Shown here piece after piece: positions 1-5,856 of a DNA stretch of 6,816 nt. Source of the stretch: Flavobacterium psychrophilum. GTDB lineage: Bacteria; Bacteroidota; Bacteroidia; Flavobacteriales; Flavobacteriaceae. The stretch covers positions 1 through 6,816 of the forward strand of contig CAMCTL010000173.1 in NCBI GenBank assembly GCA_945878515.1, written 5' to 3'. Position 1 is the stretch's first letter, and every line of letters starts with the position of its first letter. Below the pieces are notes generated by a model. The model was not told where the DNA came from and ran no database searches. It was given only the letters and a program-made list of their open reading frames with translations. Position numbers and translations under genes: made by a program.

Positions 1-22
1 AAGAATTACTTATAGATATTAA
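1..22 (+). CDS. infA: Translation initiation factor IF-1, C-terminal end only
   Basis: The window opens inside a gene. Reading from base 2, the last six codons give R-I-T-Y-R-Y followed by TAA at 20-22. This matches the usual C-terminal ending of bacterial IF-1, the small OB-fold protein that binds the 30S A site during initiation. infA directly precedes rpmJ in the ribosomal clusters of many bacteria, including flavobacteria, and rpmJ begins 11 nt after this stop. The call rests on six residues plus gene order, so the tail is convincing but little else can be judged. Confidence 0.8.
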
Positions 23-33
23 AGATATTCAAA

Positions 34-150
34 ATGAAAGTAAGAGCATCAGTTAAAAAAAGAAGTGCCGAGTGCAAAATTGTACGAAGAAAAGGCAGAT
101 TATACGTAATCAACAAAAAGAATCCTAGATTTAAACAAAGACAAGGATAA
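34..150 (+). CDS. rpmJ: 50S ribosomal protein L36 (zinc-free form)
   Basis: This 38-codon gene encodes the smallest protein of the large ribosomal subunit, beginning [10 protein letters not shown] and ending FKQRQG, the usual L36 length and signature. Zinc-binding L36 carries a C-C-C-H set at about positions 11, 14, 27 and 33. Here those positions are Ser11, Cys14, Asn27 and Phe33, so the zinc ribbon is lost and only one cysteine remains. This is the C-minus type, which in many bacteria needs no zinc. The gene sits between infA and rpsM, and the rpsM start lies only 2 nt after its stop, suggesting coupled translation. Its start is fixed by the conserved N-terminus. Confidence 0.95.
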   Translation: MKVRASVKKRSAECKIVRRKGRLYVINKKNPRFKQRQG

Positions 151-152
151 TT

Positions 153-527
153 ATGGCAAGAATAGCAGGGGTAGACATCCCAAAAAACAAAAGAGGAGTT
201 ATCGCTTTAACCTATATCTTCGGAATTGGTAAAAGTAGAGCAATTGAGATTTTAGAAAAAGCTCAGGTTAGCCAAGATACAAAGGTTCAAGATTGGAATG
301 ATGACCAAATCGGAGGAATTCGTGATGCTGTATCATTTTTCAAAATTGAAGGTGAACTACGTTCAGAAGTTTCCTTAAACATTAAACGTTTAATGGATAT
401 TGGATGTTATAGAGGTATCCGTCATAGATCTGGTCTTCCATTAAGAGGACAAAGAACTAAGAACAACTCTAGAACAAGAAAAGGAAAAAGAAAAACTGTT
501 GCCAACAAGAAAAAAGCAACTAAATAA
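153..527 (+). CDS. rpsM: 30S ribosomal protein S13
   Basis: S13 sits in the head of the small subunit, contacts 16S rRNA, and forms intersubunit bridges and tRNA contacts through its basic tail. The 124-residue product has the normal length. It starts [10 protein letters not shown] and has the family helix-hairpin region with [10 protein letters not shown] at 21-30. The diagnostic block [19 protein letters not shown] occupies residues 84-102 and is followed by [10 protein letters not shown] and a lysine-rich tail. The ATG is 2 nt past the rpmJ stop, and the purine-rich end of rpmJ (AAGGATAA) serves as its ribosome-loading region. rpsK follows after 8 nt, so the genes are co-transcribed. Confidence 0.98.
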   Translation: MARIAGVDIPKNKRGVIALTYIFGIGKSRAIEILEKAQVSQDTKVQDWNDDQIGGIRDAVSFFKIEGELRSEVSLNIKRLMDIGCYRGIRHRSGLPLRGQRTKNNSRTRKGKRKTVANKKKATK

Positions 528-535
528 TAAGTAAT

Positions 536-919
536 ATGGCTAAAGCAACTGCAAAAAAACGTAAAGTTATCGTTGAATCAACGGGAGAAGCTCATATTTC
601 TGCTACATTCAATAACATCATTATTTCTTTGACAAACAAAAAAGGTGAAGTTATTTCTTGGTCGTCAGCTGGTAAAATGGGTTTCAGAGGTTCTAAAAAG
701 AACACTCCGTATGCAGCCCAAATGGCAGCAGAAGATTGTAGTAAAGTAGCGTTGGAAGCTGGACTTAAAAAAGTAAAAGTGTATGTTAAAGGACCAGGAA
801 ACGGACGTGAGTCTGCTATAAGATCTTTGCATAACGGTGGAATTGAAGTTACTGAGATTATCGACGTAACCCCAATGCCTCACAACGGATGTCGTCCTCC
901 TAAAAGACGTAGAGTTTAA
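536..919 (+). CDS. rpsK: 30S ribosomal protein S11
   Basis: S11 is a platform protein of the small subunit that binds 16S rRNA near the mRNA exit and the E site. The 127-residue product has the typical length. The core is clear: [14 protein letters not shown] at 21-34, [13 protein letters not shown] at 86-98 and the C-terminal [18 protein letters not shown] at 110-127, which is almost invariant in bacteria. The first 12 residues are a basic extension ([12 protein letters not shown]), usual for this protein. It follows rpsM by 8 nt. A 92-nt gap to rpsD follows, the longest gap between genes of this operon here. Confidence 0.98.
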   Translation: MAKATAKKRKVIVESTGEAHISATFNNIIISLTNKKGEVISWSSAGKMGFRGSKKNTPYAAQMAAEDCSKVALEAGLKKVKVYVKGPGNGRESAIRSLHNGGIEVTEIIDVTPMPHNGCRPPKRRRV

Positions 920-1011
920 TACTCAAAAGTTAATTATAGTATAACTAGGTTGAACAACGATTATCGAAGGATAAGACCTGAATTCATAATCTCAATCTTA
1001 AACAATTTAAA
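920..1011 (+). other. Long intercistronic gap before rpsD with small hairpin
   Basis: This 92-nt gap is unusual in an operon whose other gaps are 2 to 39 nt. It holds a perfect 5-bp inverted repeat, TTATC (961-965) and GATAA (970-974), around a GAAG loop, and an imperfect AT-rich dyad AGTTA..TAACT near 928-946. No TAnnTTTG promoter element and no U-run terminator were seen. It may be the 5' leader of rpsD used for S4 autoregulation, since S4 represses its own operon in other bacteria, but nothing here identifies an S4 site specifically. Confidence 0.35.
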
Positions 1012-1617
1012 ATGGCAAGATATACTGGTCCAAGTACAAGAATCGCTCGTAAATTCGGAGAAGCAATTTTCGGTGACGACAAAGCATTCGAAAAAAGAAA
1101 TTACCCTCCTGGACAACACGGGATGGCTAAAAAAAGAGGAAAAAAGTCTGAATATGCTGTTCAGTTAATGGAAAAGCAGAAAGCTAAATATTCTTATGGA
1201 ATTTTAGAAAAACAGTTCAGAAACTTATTCGAAAAAGCATCAGCTACTAAGGGTGTTACTGGTGAAGTTTTATTACAATTGTGTGAAGCAAGATTAGACA
1301 ACGTAGTTTTTAGAATGGGAATTGCTCCTTCTAGAAGAGGTGCTCGTCAAATCGTTTCTCACCGTCACATTACTGTAAATGGTGAAAATGTAAATATCCC
1401 TTCTTACCACCTTAAGCCTGGTGATAAAGTTGCTGTTCGTGAAAAATCTAAATCATTAGAAGCTATCGAGCGTTCTTTATCAAATTCAAGTCACGTTTAT
1501 GAATGGATTACTTGGAATAATGATTTAAAAGAAGGTACTTTTGTTTCTGTGCCAGCTAGACTTCAAATTCCAGAAAACATTAAAGAACAATTAATCGTAG
1601 AGTTGTACAACAAATAA
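1012..1617 (+). CDS. rpsD: 30S ribosomal protein S4
   Basis: S4 is a primary 16S rRNA-binding protein that nucleates 30S assembly and commonly acts as translational repressor of its own operon. The 201-residue product has the normal length. It opens [17 protein letters not shown], includes [20 protein letters not shown] at 29-48, and has the S4 RNA-binding domain at about 95-142 ([20 protein letters not shown], then HRHITVNG). The N-terminal cysteines of zinc-containing S4 proteins are missing; the only cysteine is Cys91, so this is the zinc-free type. The ATG is preceded by an A-rich AACAATTTAAA stretch without a Shine-Dalgarno site. rpoA begins 20 nt downstream. Confidence 0.98.
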   Translation: MARYTGPSTRIARKFGEAIFGDDKAFEKRNYPPGQHGMAKKRGKKSEYAVQLMEKQKAKYSYGILEKQFRNLFEKASATKGVTGEVLLQLCEARLDNVVFRMGIAPSRRGARQIVSHRHITVNGENVNIPSYHLKPGDKVAVREKSKSLEAIERSLSNSSHVYEWITWNNDLKEGTFVSVPARLQIPENIKEQLIVELYNK

Positions 1618-1637
1618 TAATTGACTTAGTCGAAATT

Positions 1638-2630
1638 ATGGCAATATTTAATTTTCAGAAGCCCGATAAAGTTATCATGATCGATTCAACCGATTTTGAA
1701 GGTAAATTTGAGTTTAGGCCTTTAGAACCTGGTTATGGATTGACAGTTGGTAACGCACTTAGAAGAGTTTTGCTCTCAGCATTAGAAGGTTATGCAATTA
1801 CATCGGTTCGAATCGAAGGTGTAAATCATGAGTTTTCTACTATCTCAGGAGTTGTTGAAGACGTTACCGAAATTATCCTAAATCTAAAACAAGTACGTTT
1901 TAAACGTCAAATAGATGATATAGACAATGAGTCAGTTACTATTTCAGTTACTGGTAAAGATCAACTGACTGCTGGTGATTTTCAGAAATTTATTTCAGGT
2001 TTCCAAGTTTTAAATCCAGAACTTATAATCTGTAATTTAGATCCTAAAATCAAACTACATTTCGACCTAACTATCGAAAAAGGTAGAGGATATGTTCCTG
2101 CTGAAGAGAACAAAAAACAAAATGCTGCAATTGGAACAATATTTACAGACTCTATTTTTACTCCGGTAAAAAATGTTAAGTATGCTATTGAAAACTTCCG
2201 TGTAGAGCAAAAAACAGATTACGAAAAATTAGTTTTCGAAATAAAAACTGATGGTTCAATCAATCCAAAGGATGCCCTTACTGAAGCTGCCAAAGTTTTA
2301 ATTCACCATTTCATGTTGTTTTCTGACGAAAGGATTACTCTTGAAGCTGACGAAATTGCACAAACAGAATCTTATGACGAAGAGTCATTACACATGAGAC
2401 AATTGCTGAAAACTAAGCTTGTTGATATGGATCTTTCTGTTAGGGCATTAAATTGTTTGAAAGCGGCTGAAGTTGATACTCTTGGTGATTTAGTATCTTT
2501 CAATAAAAATGACTTGATGAAATTCCGTAATTTTGGTAAAAAATCTTTAACTGAACTAGATGAGCTAGTTGCAATTAAAAATTTGAACTTTGGCATGGAT
2601 TTAGCAAAATATAAATTAGATAAAGAATAA
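1638..2630 (+). CDS. rpoA: DNA-directed RNA polymerase subunit alpha
   Basis: The alpha subunit dimerises to scaffold assembly of beta and beta', and through its C-terminal domain contacts upstream promoter DNA and activators. The 330-residue product has family length. The N-terminal dimerisation domain covers about 15-235, with [19 protein letters not shown] at 31-49 and [10 protein letters not shown] at 149-158. An acidic linker (about 236-255) leads to the C-terminal helix-hairpin-helix domain with [20 protein letters not shown] at 267-286 and [12 protein letters not shown] at 296-307. The position between rpsD and rplQ is the classical alpha-operon order. No residue looks anomalous. Confidence 0.98.
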   Translation: MAIFNFQKPDKVIMIDSTDFEGKFEFRPLEPGYGLTVGNALRRVLLSALEGYAITSVRIEGVNHEFSTISGVVEDVTEIILNLKQVRFKRQIDDIDNESVTISVTGKDQLTAGDFQKFISGFQVLNPELIICNLDPKIKLHFDLTIEKGRGYVPAEENKKQNAAIGTIFTDSIFTPVKNVKYAIENFRVEQKTDYEKLVFEIKTDGSINPKDALTEAAKVLIHHFMLFSDERITLEADEIAQTESYDEESLHMRQLLKTKLVDMDLSVRALNCLKAAEVDTLGDLVSFNKNDLMKFRNFGKKSLTELDELVAIKNLNFGMDLAKYKLDKE

Positions 2631-2632
2631 TC

Positions 2633-2655
2633 TAATCTCGATTCAATCGGGGTTA
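2633..2655 (+). other. Hairpin between rpoA and rplQ
   Basis: Two bases after the rpoA stop, TAATCTCGAT (2633-2642) can pair with ATCGGGGTTA (2646-2655) in a continuous 10-bp helix with two T-G wobbles and a TCA loop. It is not followed by a T-run (the next bases are AATTTAATATAGC), so it is not an intrinsic terminator. It could stabilise the upstream mRNA end, act as a processing site, or limit translation of rplQ, whose ATG lies 15 nt beyond the helix. Only the pairing is observed; the role is inferred. Confidence 0.5.
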
Positions 2656-2669
2656 AATTTAATATAGCA

Positions 2670-3194
2670 ATGAGACACGGAAAAAAATTCAATCACTTAA
2701 GCAGACAGACAGCGCATAGAGGTTCTATGTTAGCTAATATGGCTTGTTCTCTTATAGAACACAAACGTATTAACACTACTGTTGCTAAGGCAAAAGCGCT
2801 TAAACAATTTGTTGAGCCATTAATAACAAAATCAAAAGCAGATACGACTCACAATCGTCGTATTGTTTTTGCTTACCTACGTAGCAAATACGCTGTAACT
2901 GACTTGTTCAGAGATGTTGCTGCAAAAGTTGGTGACCGTCCAGGTGGATACACACGTATTATTAAAGTTGGAAATCGTTTGGGAGATAATGCTGATATGG
3001 CAATGATCGAGCTTGTAGATTTTAATGAACTTTACAACGGAGGTAAAAAAGAAGTTAAAAAAGCAAAAAGCCGTCGTGGTGGAAAAGCTAAAAAAGCAGA
3101 TGAAGCTGTTGCAGCTCCGGTTGCTGAAGCTCCAGCTGTTGAGGAAACTCCAGTTGTTGAGGATACTCCAACGAATGAGGAGGCTGCTGAATAA
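2670..3194 (+). CDS. rplQ: 50S ribosomal protein L17 with acidic C-terminal tail
   Basis: L17 binds 23S rRNA near the peptide exit tunnel. The conserved core covers residues 1 to about 122 ([20 protein letters not shown], then [20 protein letters not shown], then [20 protein letters not shown]). L17 in Proteobacteria is roughly 120-130 residues, but this product has 174. The extra part is a basic segment (126-142, [17 protein letters not shown]) followed by a low-complexity tail rich in Ala, Pro, Glu and Val (143-174). Such tails are common in Bacteroidota L17 and are probably disordered. An 18-bp tandem duplication lies in the tail. It is the last gene of the alpha operon and is followed by a terminator. 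Confidence 0.97.
   Translation: MRHGKKFNHLSRQTAHRGSMLANMACSLIEHKRINTTVAKAKALKQFVEPLITKSKADTTHNRRIVFAYLRSKYAVTDLFRDVAAKVGDRPGGYTRIIKVGNRLGDNADMAMIELVDFNELYNGGKKEVKKAKSRRGGKAKKADEAVAAPVAEAPAVEETPVVEDTPTNEEAAE
3132..3167 (+). repeat. 18-bp tandem repeat in the rplQ tail
   Basis: Two adjacent 18-bp units, CCAGCTGTTGAGGAAACT (3132-3149) and CCAGTTGTTGAGGATACT (3150-3167), differ at two positions and encode PAVEET and PVVEDT. They keep the reading frame and lengthen the acidic tail of L17. The pattern suggests growth of the tail by slippage or unequal recombination. Confidence 0.75.
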
Positions 3195-3225
3195 TTATGA
3201 AAATAATATTTCGATAAGGAAAATC

Positions 3226-3260
3226 AAGGATAAACTTTCGTTAGTTTGTCCTTTTTTTTT
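3226..3260 (+). terminator. Rho-independent terminator of the ribosomal operon
   Basis: GGATAAAC (3228-3235) pairs with GTTTGTCC (3244-3251) with one wobble, and the flanking AA/TT pairs extend the helix. The loop is TTTCGTTA and a run of nine T (3252-3260) follows. It lies 31 nt after the rplQ stop and ends the infA-rplQ transcript, separating it from carA, which has its own promoter. Confidence 0.9.
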
Positions 3261-3262
3261 GT

Positions 3263-3276
3263 TTCATTGCAATGAA
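3263..3276. repeat. 14-bp perfect palindrome
   Basis: TTCATTGCAATGAA is a perfect 14-bp palindrome just past the rplQ terminator. It has no spacer, so it is more like a protein-binding dyad than an RNA hairpin. It is about 175 bp upstream of the carA promoter, which is far for an operator. Function unknown. Confidence 0.35.
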
Positions 3277-3341
3277 TGTAGCAATCATGAGCAAAACATT
3301 TAGAATTTTCAACAATCATTTCTCCCGCTTTCCGTTTCAAT

Positions 3342-3370
3342 ATTTTTCTTTTAGAAAGAAAAAGAAAAAT
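3342..3370. repeat. AT-rich 11-bp inverted repeat
   Basis: ATTTTTCTTTT (3342-3352) and AAAAGAAAAAT (3360-3370) are exact reverse complements around a 7-nt AGAAAGA loop. The arms are a homopurine/homopyrimidine tract with one G-C pair each, so the repeat may partly reflect base composition. It lies in the non-coding stretch between the rplQ terminator and the carA promoter, where I see no gene. Confidence 0.3.
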
Positions 3371-3451
3371 GATTTTCACTTTAATCGGGGCTATTTAGAA
3401 TTTTTTATTTCCATAAGAAACATTTTATAAAACATTAATTTTCAAATAACG

Positions 3452-3482
3452 TTGCATCCACTGTTTTAAAAAATTAAATTTG
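3452..3482 (+). promoter_or_regulatory. carA promoter, Bacteroidota type
   Basis: TTG at 3452-3454 and TAAATTTG at 3475-3482 form a complete match to the Bacteroidota housekeeping promoter (TTG, about 20 nt, TAnnTTTG), here with exactly 20 nt between them. Transcription should start near 3488-3490, giving carA a leader of about 70 nt that contains the short ORF at 3504-3551. The promoter lies after the ribosomal operon terminator, so carA appears to be independently transcribed. Confidence 0.8.
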
Positions 3483-3492
3483 CAAAATATTT

Positions 3493-3566
3493 AACTACGA
3501 CGAATGAAACGAAGTATAGCGAAGTTCCTTGAGACCAATAAAAAACAATAACAACGACGAATGAAA
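3493..3566 (+). repeat. 17-bp direct repeat around the leader and carA starts
   Basis: AACTACGACGAATGAAA (3493-3509) recurs with one mismatch as AACAACGACGAATGAAA (3550-3566). The second copy contains the carA start codon, and the first contains the ATG of a 15-codon ORF in the same frame. The copies are 57 nt (19 codons) apart. Similarity fades soon after the repeat, so this is either an old duplication of the initiation region or a selected translation-start context. Confidence 0.7.
3504..3551 (+). CDS. Possible leader peptide upstream of carA
   Basis: A 15-codon ORF (MKRSIAKFLETNKKQ) starts at the first ATG after the predicted carA transcription start, about 15 nt downstream of it. It ends at TAA 3549-3551, nine nucleotides before the carA ATG, and is in the same frame as carA. 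Its start context is nearly identical to that of carA, so if one start is used the other could be too. Ribosomes finishing the leader could reinitiate at carA. It has only one Arg codon and no following terminator hairpin, so a classical arginine attenuator is not supported. It may instead be a relic of duplication or part of a dispersed intergenic repeat. Translation is unproven. Confidence 0.4.
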   Translation: MKRSIAKFLETNKKQ

Positions 3567-4661
3567 TACACAACAAGAAAAAGCGCCATTCTTCTATTAA
3601 GTGACGGAACCATTTTTCACGGAAAATCTATCGGAATATCAGGAACTACTTTTGGCGAAGTATGTTTTAATACGGGAATGACAGGTTATCAAGAGATTTT
3701 TACTGATCCGTCTTATTTTGGGCAAATAATGGTGGCAACAAATGCTCATATTGGAAATTATGGAGTGAGCAATAAAGAAATCGAATCGGACAGCATTAAA
3801 ATTTCAGGACTGGTTTGTAAAAATTTCAGTTTTAATTATTCTCGTGAAGATGCCACTTCAAGTTTAGAAGATTATTTTAAAAAGCAAAACTTAATCTGTA
3901 TTTCTGACGTTGATACCCGTGGATTAGTTAGTTACATTCGAGATCACGGGGCAATGAATTCTGTAATTTGTACAGACGGAACGCCAATAGATGAACTAAA
4001 AGTAGCTTTGGCCAAAGTTCCAGATATGAAAGGTTTGGAATTAGCTTCTAAAGTTTCTACCAAGGAACCTTACTTTTTTGGAGATGAAAATTCAACCTAC
4101 AAAATTGCAGCTTTAGATTTAGGAATTAAAACTAATATCCTTCGCAATTTTGCCAAAAGAGATTGTTACATCAAGGTTTTTCCATACAATTCAAAATATA
4201 CTGAATTAGCAGCTTTCAACCCAGACGGCTATTTCTTGTCAAACGGACCTGGTGATCCAGATCCCCTTTTTGGTGCAATTGAAGTAGCTAAAGAGATTTT
4301 GGCAAACGACAAACCATTATTTGGAATTTGTTTAGGACACCAAGTGATTGCTTTAGCCAACGGAATTTCTACCTACAAAATGTTCAACGGACACCGAGGA
4401 ATCAATCATCCTGTTAAAAATATTATTACAGGTAAAGGCGAAATCACGTCTCAAAACCACGGTTTTGCTGTCAATAAAGAAGAATTAGACAATCATCCCG
4501 ATCTGGAAATAACCCACCTTCATCTCAATGATGGAACGGTTGCAGGAATGAGAATGAAAAATAAAAACTGTTTTTCAGTACAATACCACCCAGAAGCAAG
4601 TCCAGGCCCACACGATTCGTCTTATTTGTTTGATCAATTTGTGGAAAATCTAAAAGTATAA
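3561..4661 (+). CDS. carA: Carbamoyl-phosphate synthase small (glutaminase) subunit
   Basis: CarA hydrolyses glutamine and channels ammonia to CarB, which makes carbamoyl phosphate for pyrimidine and arginine synthesis in the cytoplasm. The 366-residue product has the normal length. The N-terminal CPSase small-chain domain covers about 7-140 (LLLSDGTIFHGKSIGISG, then FNTGMTGYQEIFTDPSYFGQ). The class I glutamine amidotransferase domain covers about 180-365, with LSNGPGDPDP at 226-235, nucleophile Cys257 in GICLGHQ, and His343 and Glu345 in QYHPEASPGP. All triad residues are present. The ATG is the only possible start, because an in-frame stop lies nine bases upstream. carB is not adjacent; the next gene is convergent. 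It has its own promoter at 3452-3482. Confidence 0.97.
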   Translation: MKYTTRKSAILLLSDGTIFHGKSIGISGTTFGEVCFNTGMTGYQEIFTDPSYFGQIMVATNAHIGNYGVSNKEIESDSIKISGLVCKNFSFNYSREDATSSLEDYFKKQNLICISDVDTRGLVSYIRDHGAMNSVICTDGTPIDELKVALAKVPDMKGLELASKVSTKEPYFFGDENSTYKIAALDLGIKTNILRNFAKRDCYIKVFPYNSKYTELAAFNPDGYFLSNGPGDPDPLFGAIEVAKEILANDKPLFGICLGHQVIALANGISTYKMFNGHRGINHPVKNIITGKGEITSQNHGFAVNKEELDNHPDLEITHLHLNDGTVAGMRMKNKNCFSVQYHPEASPGPHDSSYLFDQFVENLKV

Positions 4662-4713
4662 GTAAAAAAAGGATGATCAAAGGCTAATTAAGCTTATTCT
4701 AAAGTCCTGAATC

Positions 4714-4750
4714 AAAAAGCTATCAATTCTCAAAAGTTGATAGCTTTTTT
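4714..4750. terminator. Bidirectional terminator between carA and gldA
   Basis: AAAAAGCTATCAA (4714-4726) and TTGATAGCTTTTT (4737-4749) are a perfect 13-bp inverted repeat around a 10-nt loop. On the + strand the helix ends in a T-run that terminates carA. On the - strand the A-run at 4714-4718 reads as T-run and terminates gldA, whose stop codon lies only 4 bp away. One element therefore serves both converging genes. Confidence 0.93.
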
Positions 4751-4753
4751 ATT

Positions 4754-5650
4754 TTATTCGGTAATCTCTCTAAAAACGGTTTCAAGGCTTTTGTTCTTCT
4801 GATTCAATTGTAATGTTTTCAAACCATTAGCATTTGCAAAATCAAAAACCGCTGGTCGCATATCTTTATCAGTGTTGAAGGTCAATTCCCAAATCATATC
4901 GTGCGTATTTTTATACGAAGTCAGATTTTCGATTCTGGCAATCAATTGTTCTTCTATTTTATAGTCAAATTCCACTTCGATGATTTGTTCCTTATCTGCC
5001 GAAATTAAGGTGTCGAGTTTTTTATCGGCTACAATTTTCCCTTTATTAATAATAATGACTCGATCGCAAATCGCTTCCACTTCCTGCATAATATGTGTCG
5101 AAAGAAAAACGGTTTTGTCTTTGCCCACATTTTTAATCACGTTTCTAATTTCGACCAATTGGTTGGGGTCTAAGCCAGTTGTTGGTTCGTCTAGGATCAA
5201 AACATCGGGATTGTGTAATAAAGCGTTTGCTAATCCAACCCGTTGACGATACCCTTTGGACAATTGCCCTATTTTTTTGTGGCTCTCATTAGACAAACCA
5301 GTAAGTTGAATCACTTCTTCTATTCGTGTTTTGGCGACTTTATAAACATCGGCATTGAAAGCCAAATATTCTCTCACATACAAATCCAAATACAACGGAT
5401 TGTGTTCAGGCAAATAGCCAATAGATTGCTGTACGGCTTTGGTTTGAGAATTCACATCATATCCGTTTACCGCAGCGGTCCCTTCATCTGCAGAAATGTA
5501 AGTGGTCAATATTTTCATCAAAGTCGATTTTCCAGCACCATTTGGACCTAAAAAACCCACAATTTCTCCTTTTTGAACGGTAAACGAAATGTTGTCTAAT
5601 GCTTTTTGAGCACCATAACTTTTCGATATATTATTTACTTCTATTGACAT
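4754..5650 (-). CDS. gldA: Gliding-motility-type ABC transporter ATP-binding protein GldA
   Basis: This is a cytoplasmic ATPase subunit of an ABC-2-type transporter. The 298-residue product closely resembles, from memory, Flavobacterium johnsoniae GldA, which works with GldF and GldG and was isolated as a gliding gene. All nucleotide-binding motifs are present: Walker A GPNGAGKS at 35-42, signature LSKGYRQR at 130-137 (a variant of LSGGQ usual in this subfamily), Walker B VLILDEPTTGLDP at 150-162 with catalytic Glu155, and switch His186 in LSTHIMQE. The Q-loop region reads YLPEHNPLY (79-87). About 215-298 forms the family C-terminal extension. gldF and gldG are not in view, so motility cannot be inferred. 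It converges on carA and diverges from the barrel gene. Confidence 0.92.
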   Translation of the reverse strand: MSIEVNNISKSYGAQKALDNISFTVQKGEIVGFLGPNGAGKSTLMKILTTYISADEGTAAVNGYDVNSQTKAVQQSIGYLPEHNPLYLDLYVREYLAFNADVYKVAKTRIEEVIQLTGLSNESHKKIGQLSKGYRQRVGLANALLHNPDVLILDEPTTGLDPNQLVEIRNVIKNVGKDKTVFLSTHIMQEVEAICDRVIIINKGKIVADKKLDTLISADKEQIIEVEFDYKIEEQLIARIENLTSYKNTHDMIWELTFNTDKDMRPAVFDFANANGLKTLQLNQKNKSLETVFREITE

Positions 5651-5666
5651 CGCTTTTTATTTGTAG

Positions 5667-5674
5667 CAAAAGTA
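5667..5674 (-). promoter_or_regulatory. Possible gldA -7 element
   Basis: On the - strand these bases read TACTTTTG, a full match to the Bacteroidota TAnnTTTG -7 box, 16 nt upstream of the gldA ATG. No TTG is found at the expected 17-23 nt further upstream, and the resulting mRNA leader would be only about 10 nt. It is therefore a candidate only. Confidence 0.4.
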
Positions 5675-5707
5675 AACAGAAAAAATATTGATTTATTGTT
5701 TTTTTAG

Positions 5708-5742
5708 AATCTTTGTAAAAGTTCAAAAATTTGACAAAGATT
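5708..5742. repeat. Inverted repeat in the gldA / beta-barrel intergenic region
   Basis: AATCTTTGT (5708-5716) and ACAAAGATT (5734-5742) are exact reverse complements separated by 17 bp, centred about 75 bp upstream of gldA and 130 bp upstream of the barrel gene. A shorter dyad, TCAAA/TTTGA at 5723-5734, is nested between them and overlaps the right arm by one base. The layout fits a binding site for a dimeric regulator of one or both divergent genes, but the AT-rich background makes chance possible. Confidence 0.4.
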
Positions 5743-5775
5743 TGTGCCAATTTCATATATTATTTAGATTAAAAC

Positions 5776-5843
5776 TTGATAACCTTTCAAGCAAGATTCT
5801 ATAATAGTTATGGCATTGTTCTTGGTTAAGTATATTAAATTTA
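5776..5843 (+). promoter_or_regulatory. Candidate promoter region of the beta-barrel gene
   Basis: Two weak alternatives are visible. TTGATA (5776-5781) and TATAAT (5800-5805), 18 nt apart, look like a sigma-70 promoter but fit the Bacteroidota -7 box poorly. TTG (5816-5818) and TAAATTTA (5836-5843), 17 nt apart, match the Bacteroidota type with one deviation but lie only 13 nt before the ATG. Neither is decisive. Confidence 0.3.
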
Positions 5844-5856
5844 AAACAAATTAAAA

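Noticed and set aside
665..883. Minus-strand open frame under rpsK
   Set aside because: Antisense to the highly conserved S11 core; no domain-like sequence.
950..1168. Open frame overlapping the rpsD start on the + strand
   Set aside because: It lacks any recognisable motif and mostly overlaps rpsD, whose S4 identity is certain; it is an out-of-frame shadow.
2372..2692. Minus-strand open frame under rpoA
   Set aside because: Antisense to the conserved alpha C-terminal domain; no family resemblance and no promoter of its own.
3025..3303. Leu/Lys-rich open frame across the end of rplQ
   Set aside because: It is the +1 reading of the low-complexity rplQ tail, and runs through the operon terminator; its Leu/Lys-rich composition is an artefact of that tail.
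3504..3551. Arginine attenuator of carA
   Set aside because: The leader ORF has a single Arg codon and no terminator/antiterminator pair lies between it and carA, so only an unspecified leader role is kept.
4980..5551. Two plus-strand open frames opposite gldA
   Set aside because: They lie antisense to the ATPase motifs, which explain the sequence constraint; no convincing start region or protein pattern.
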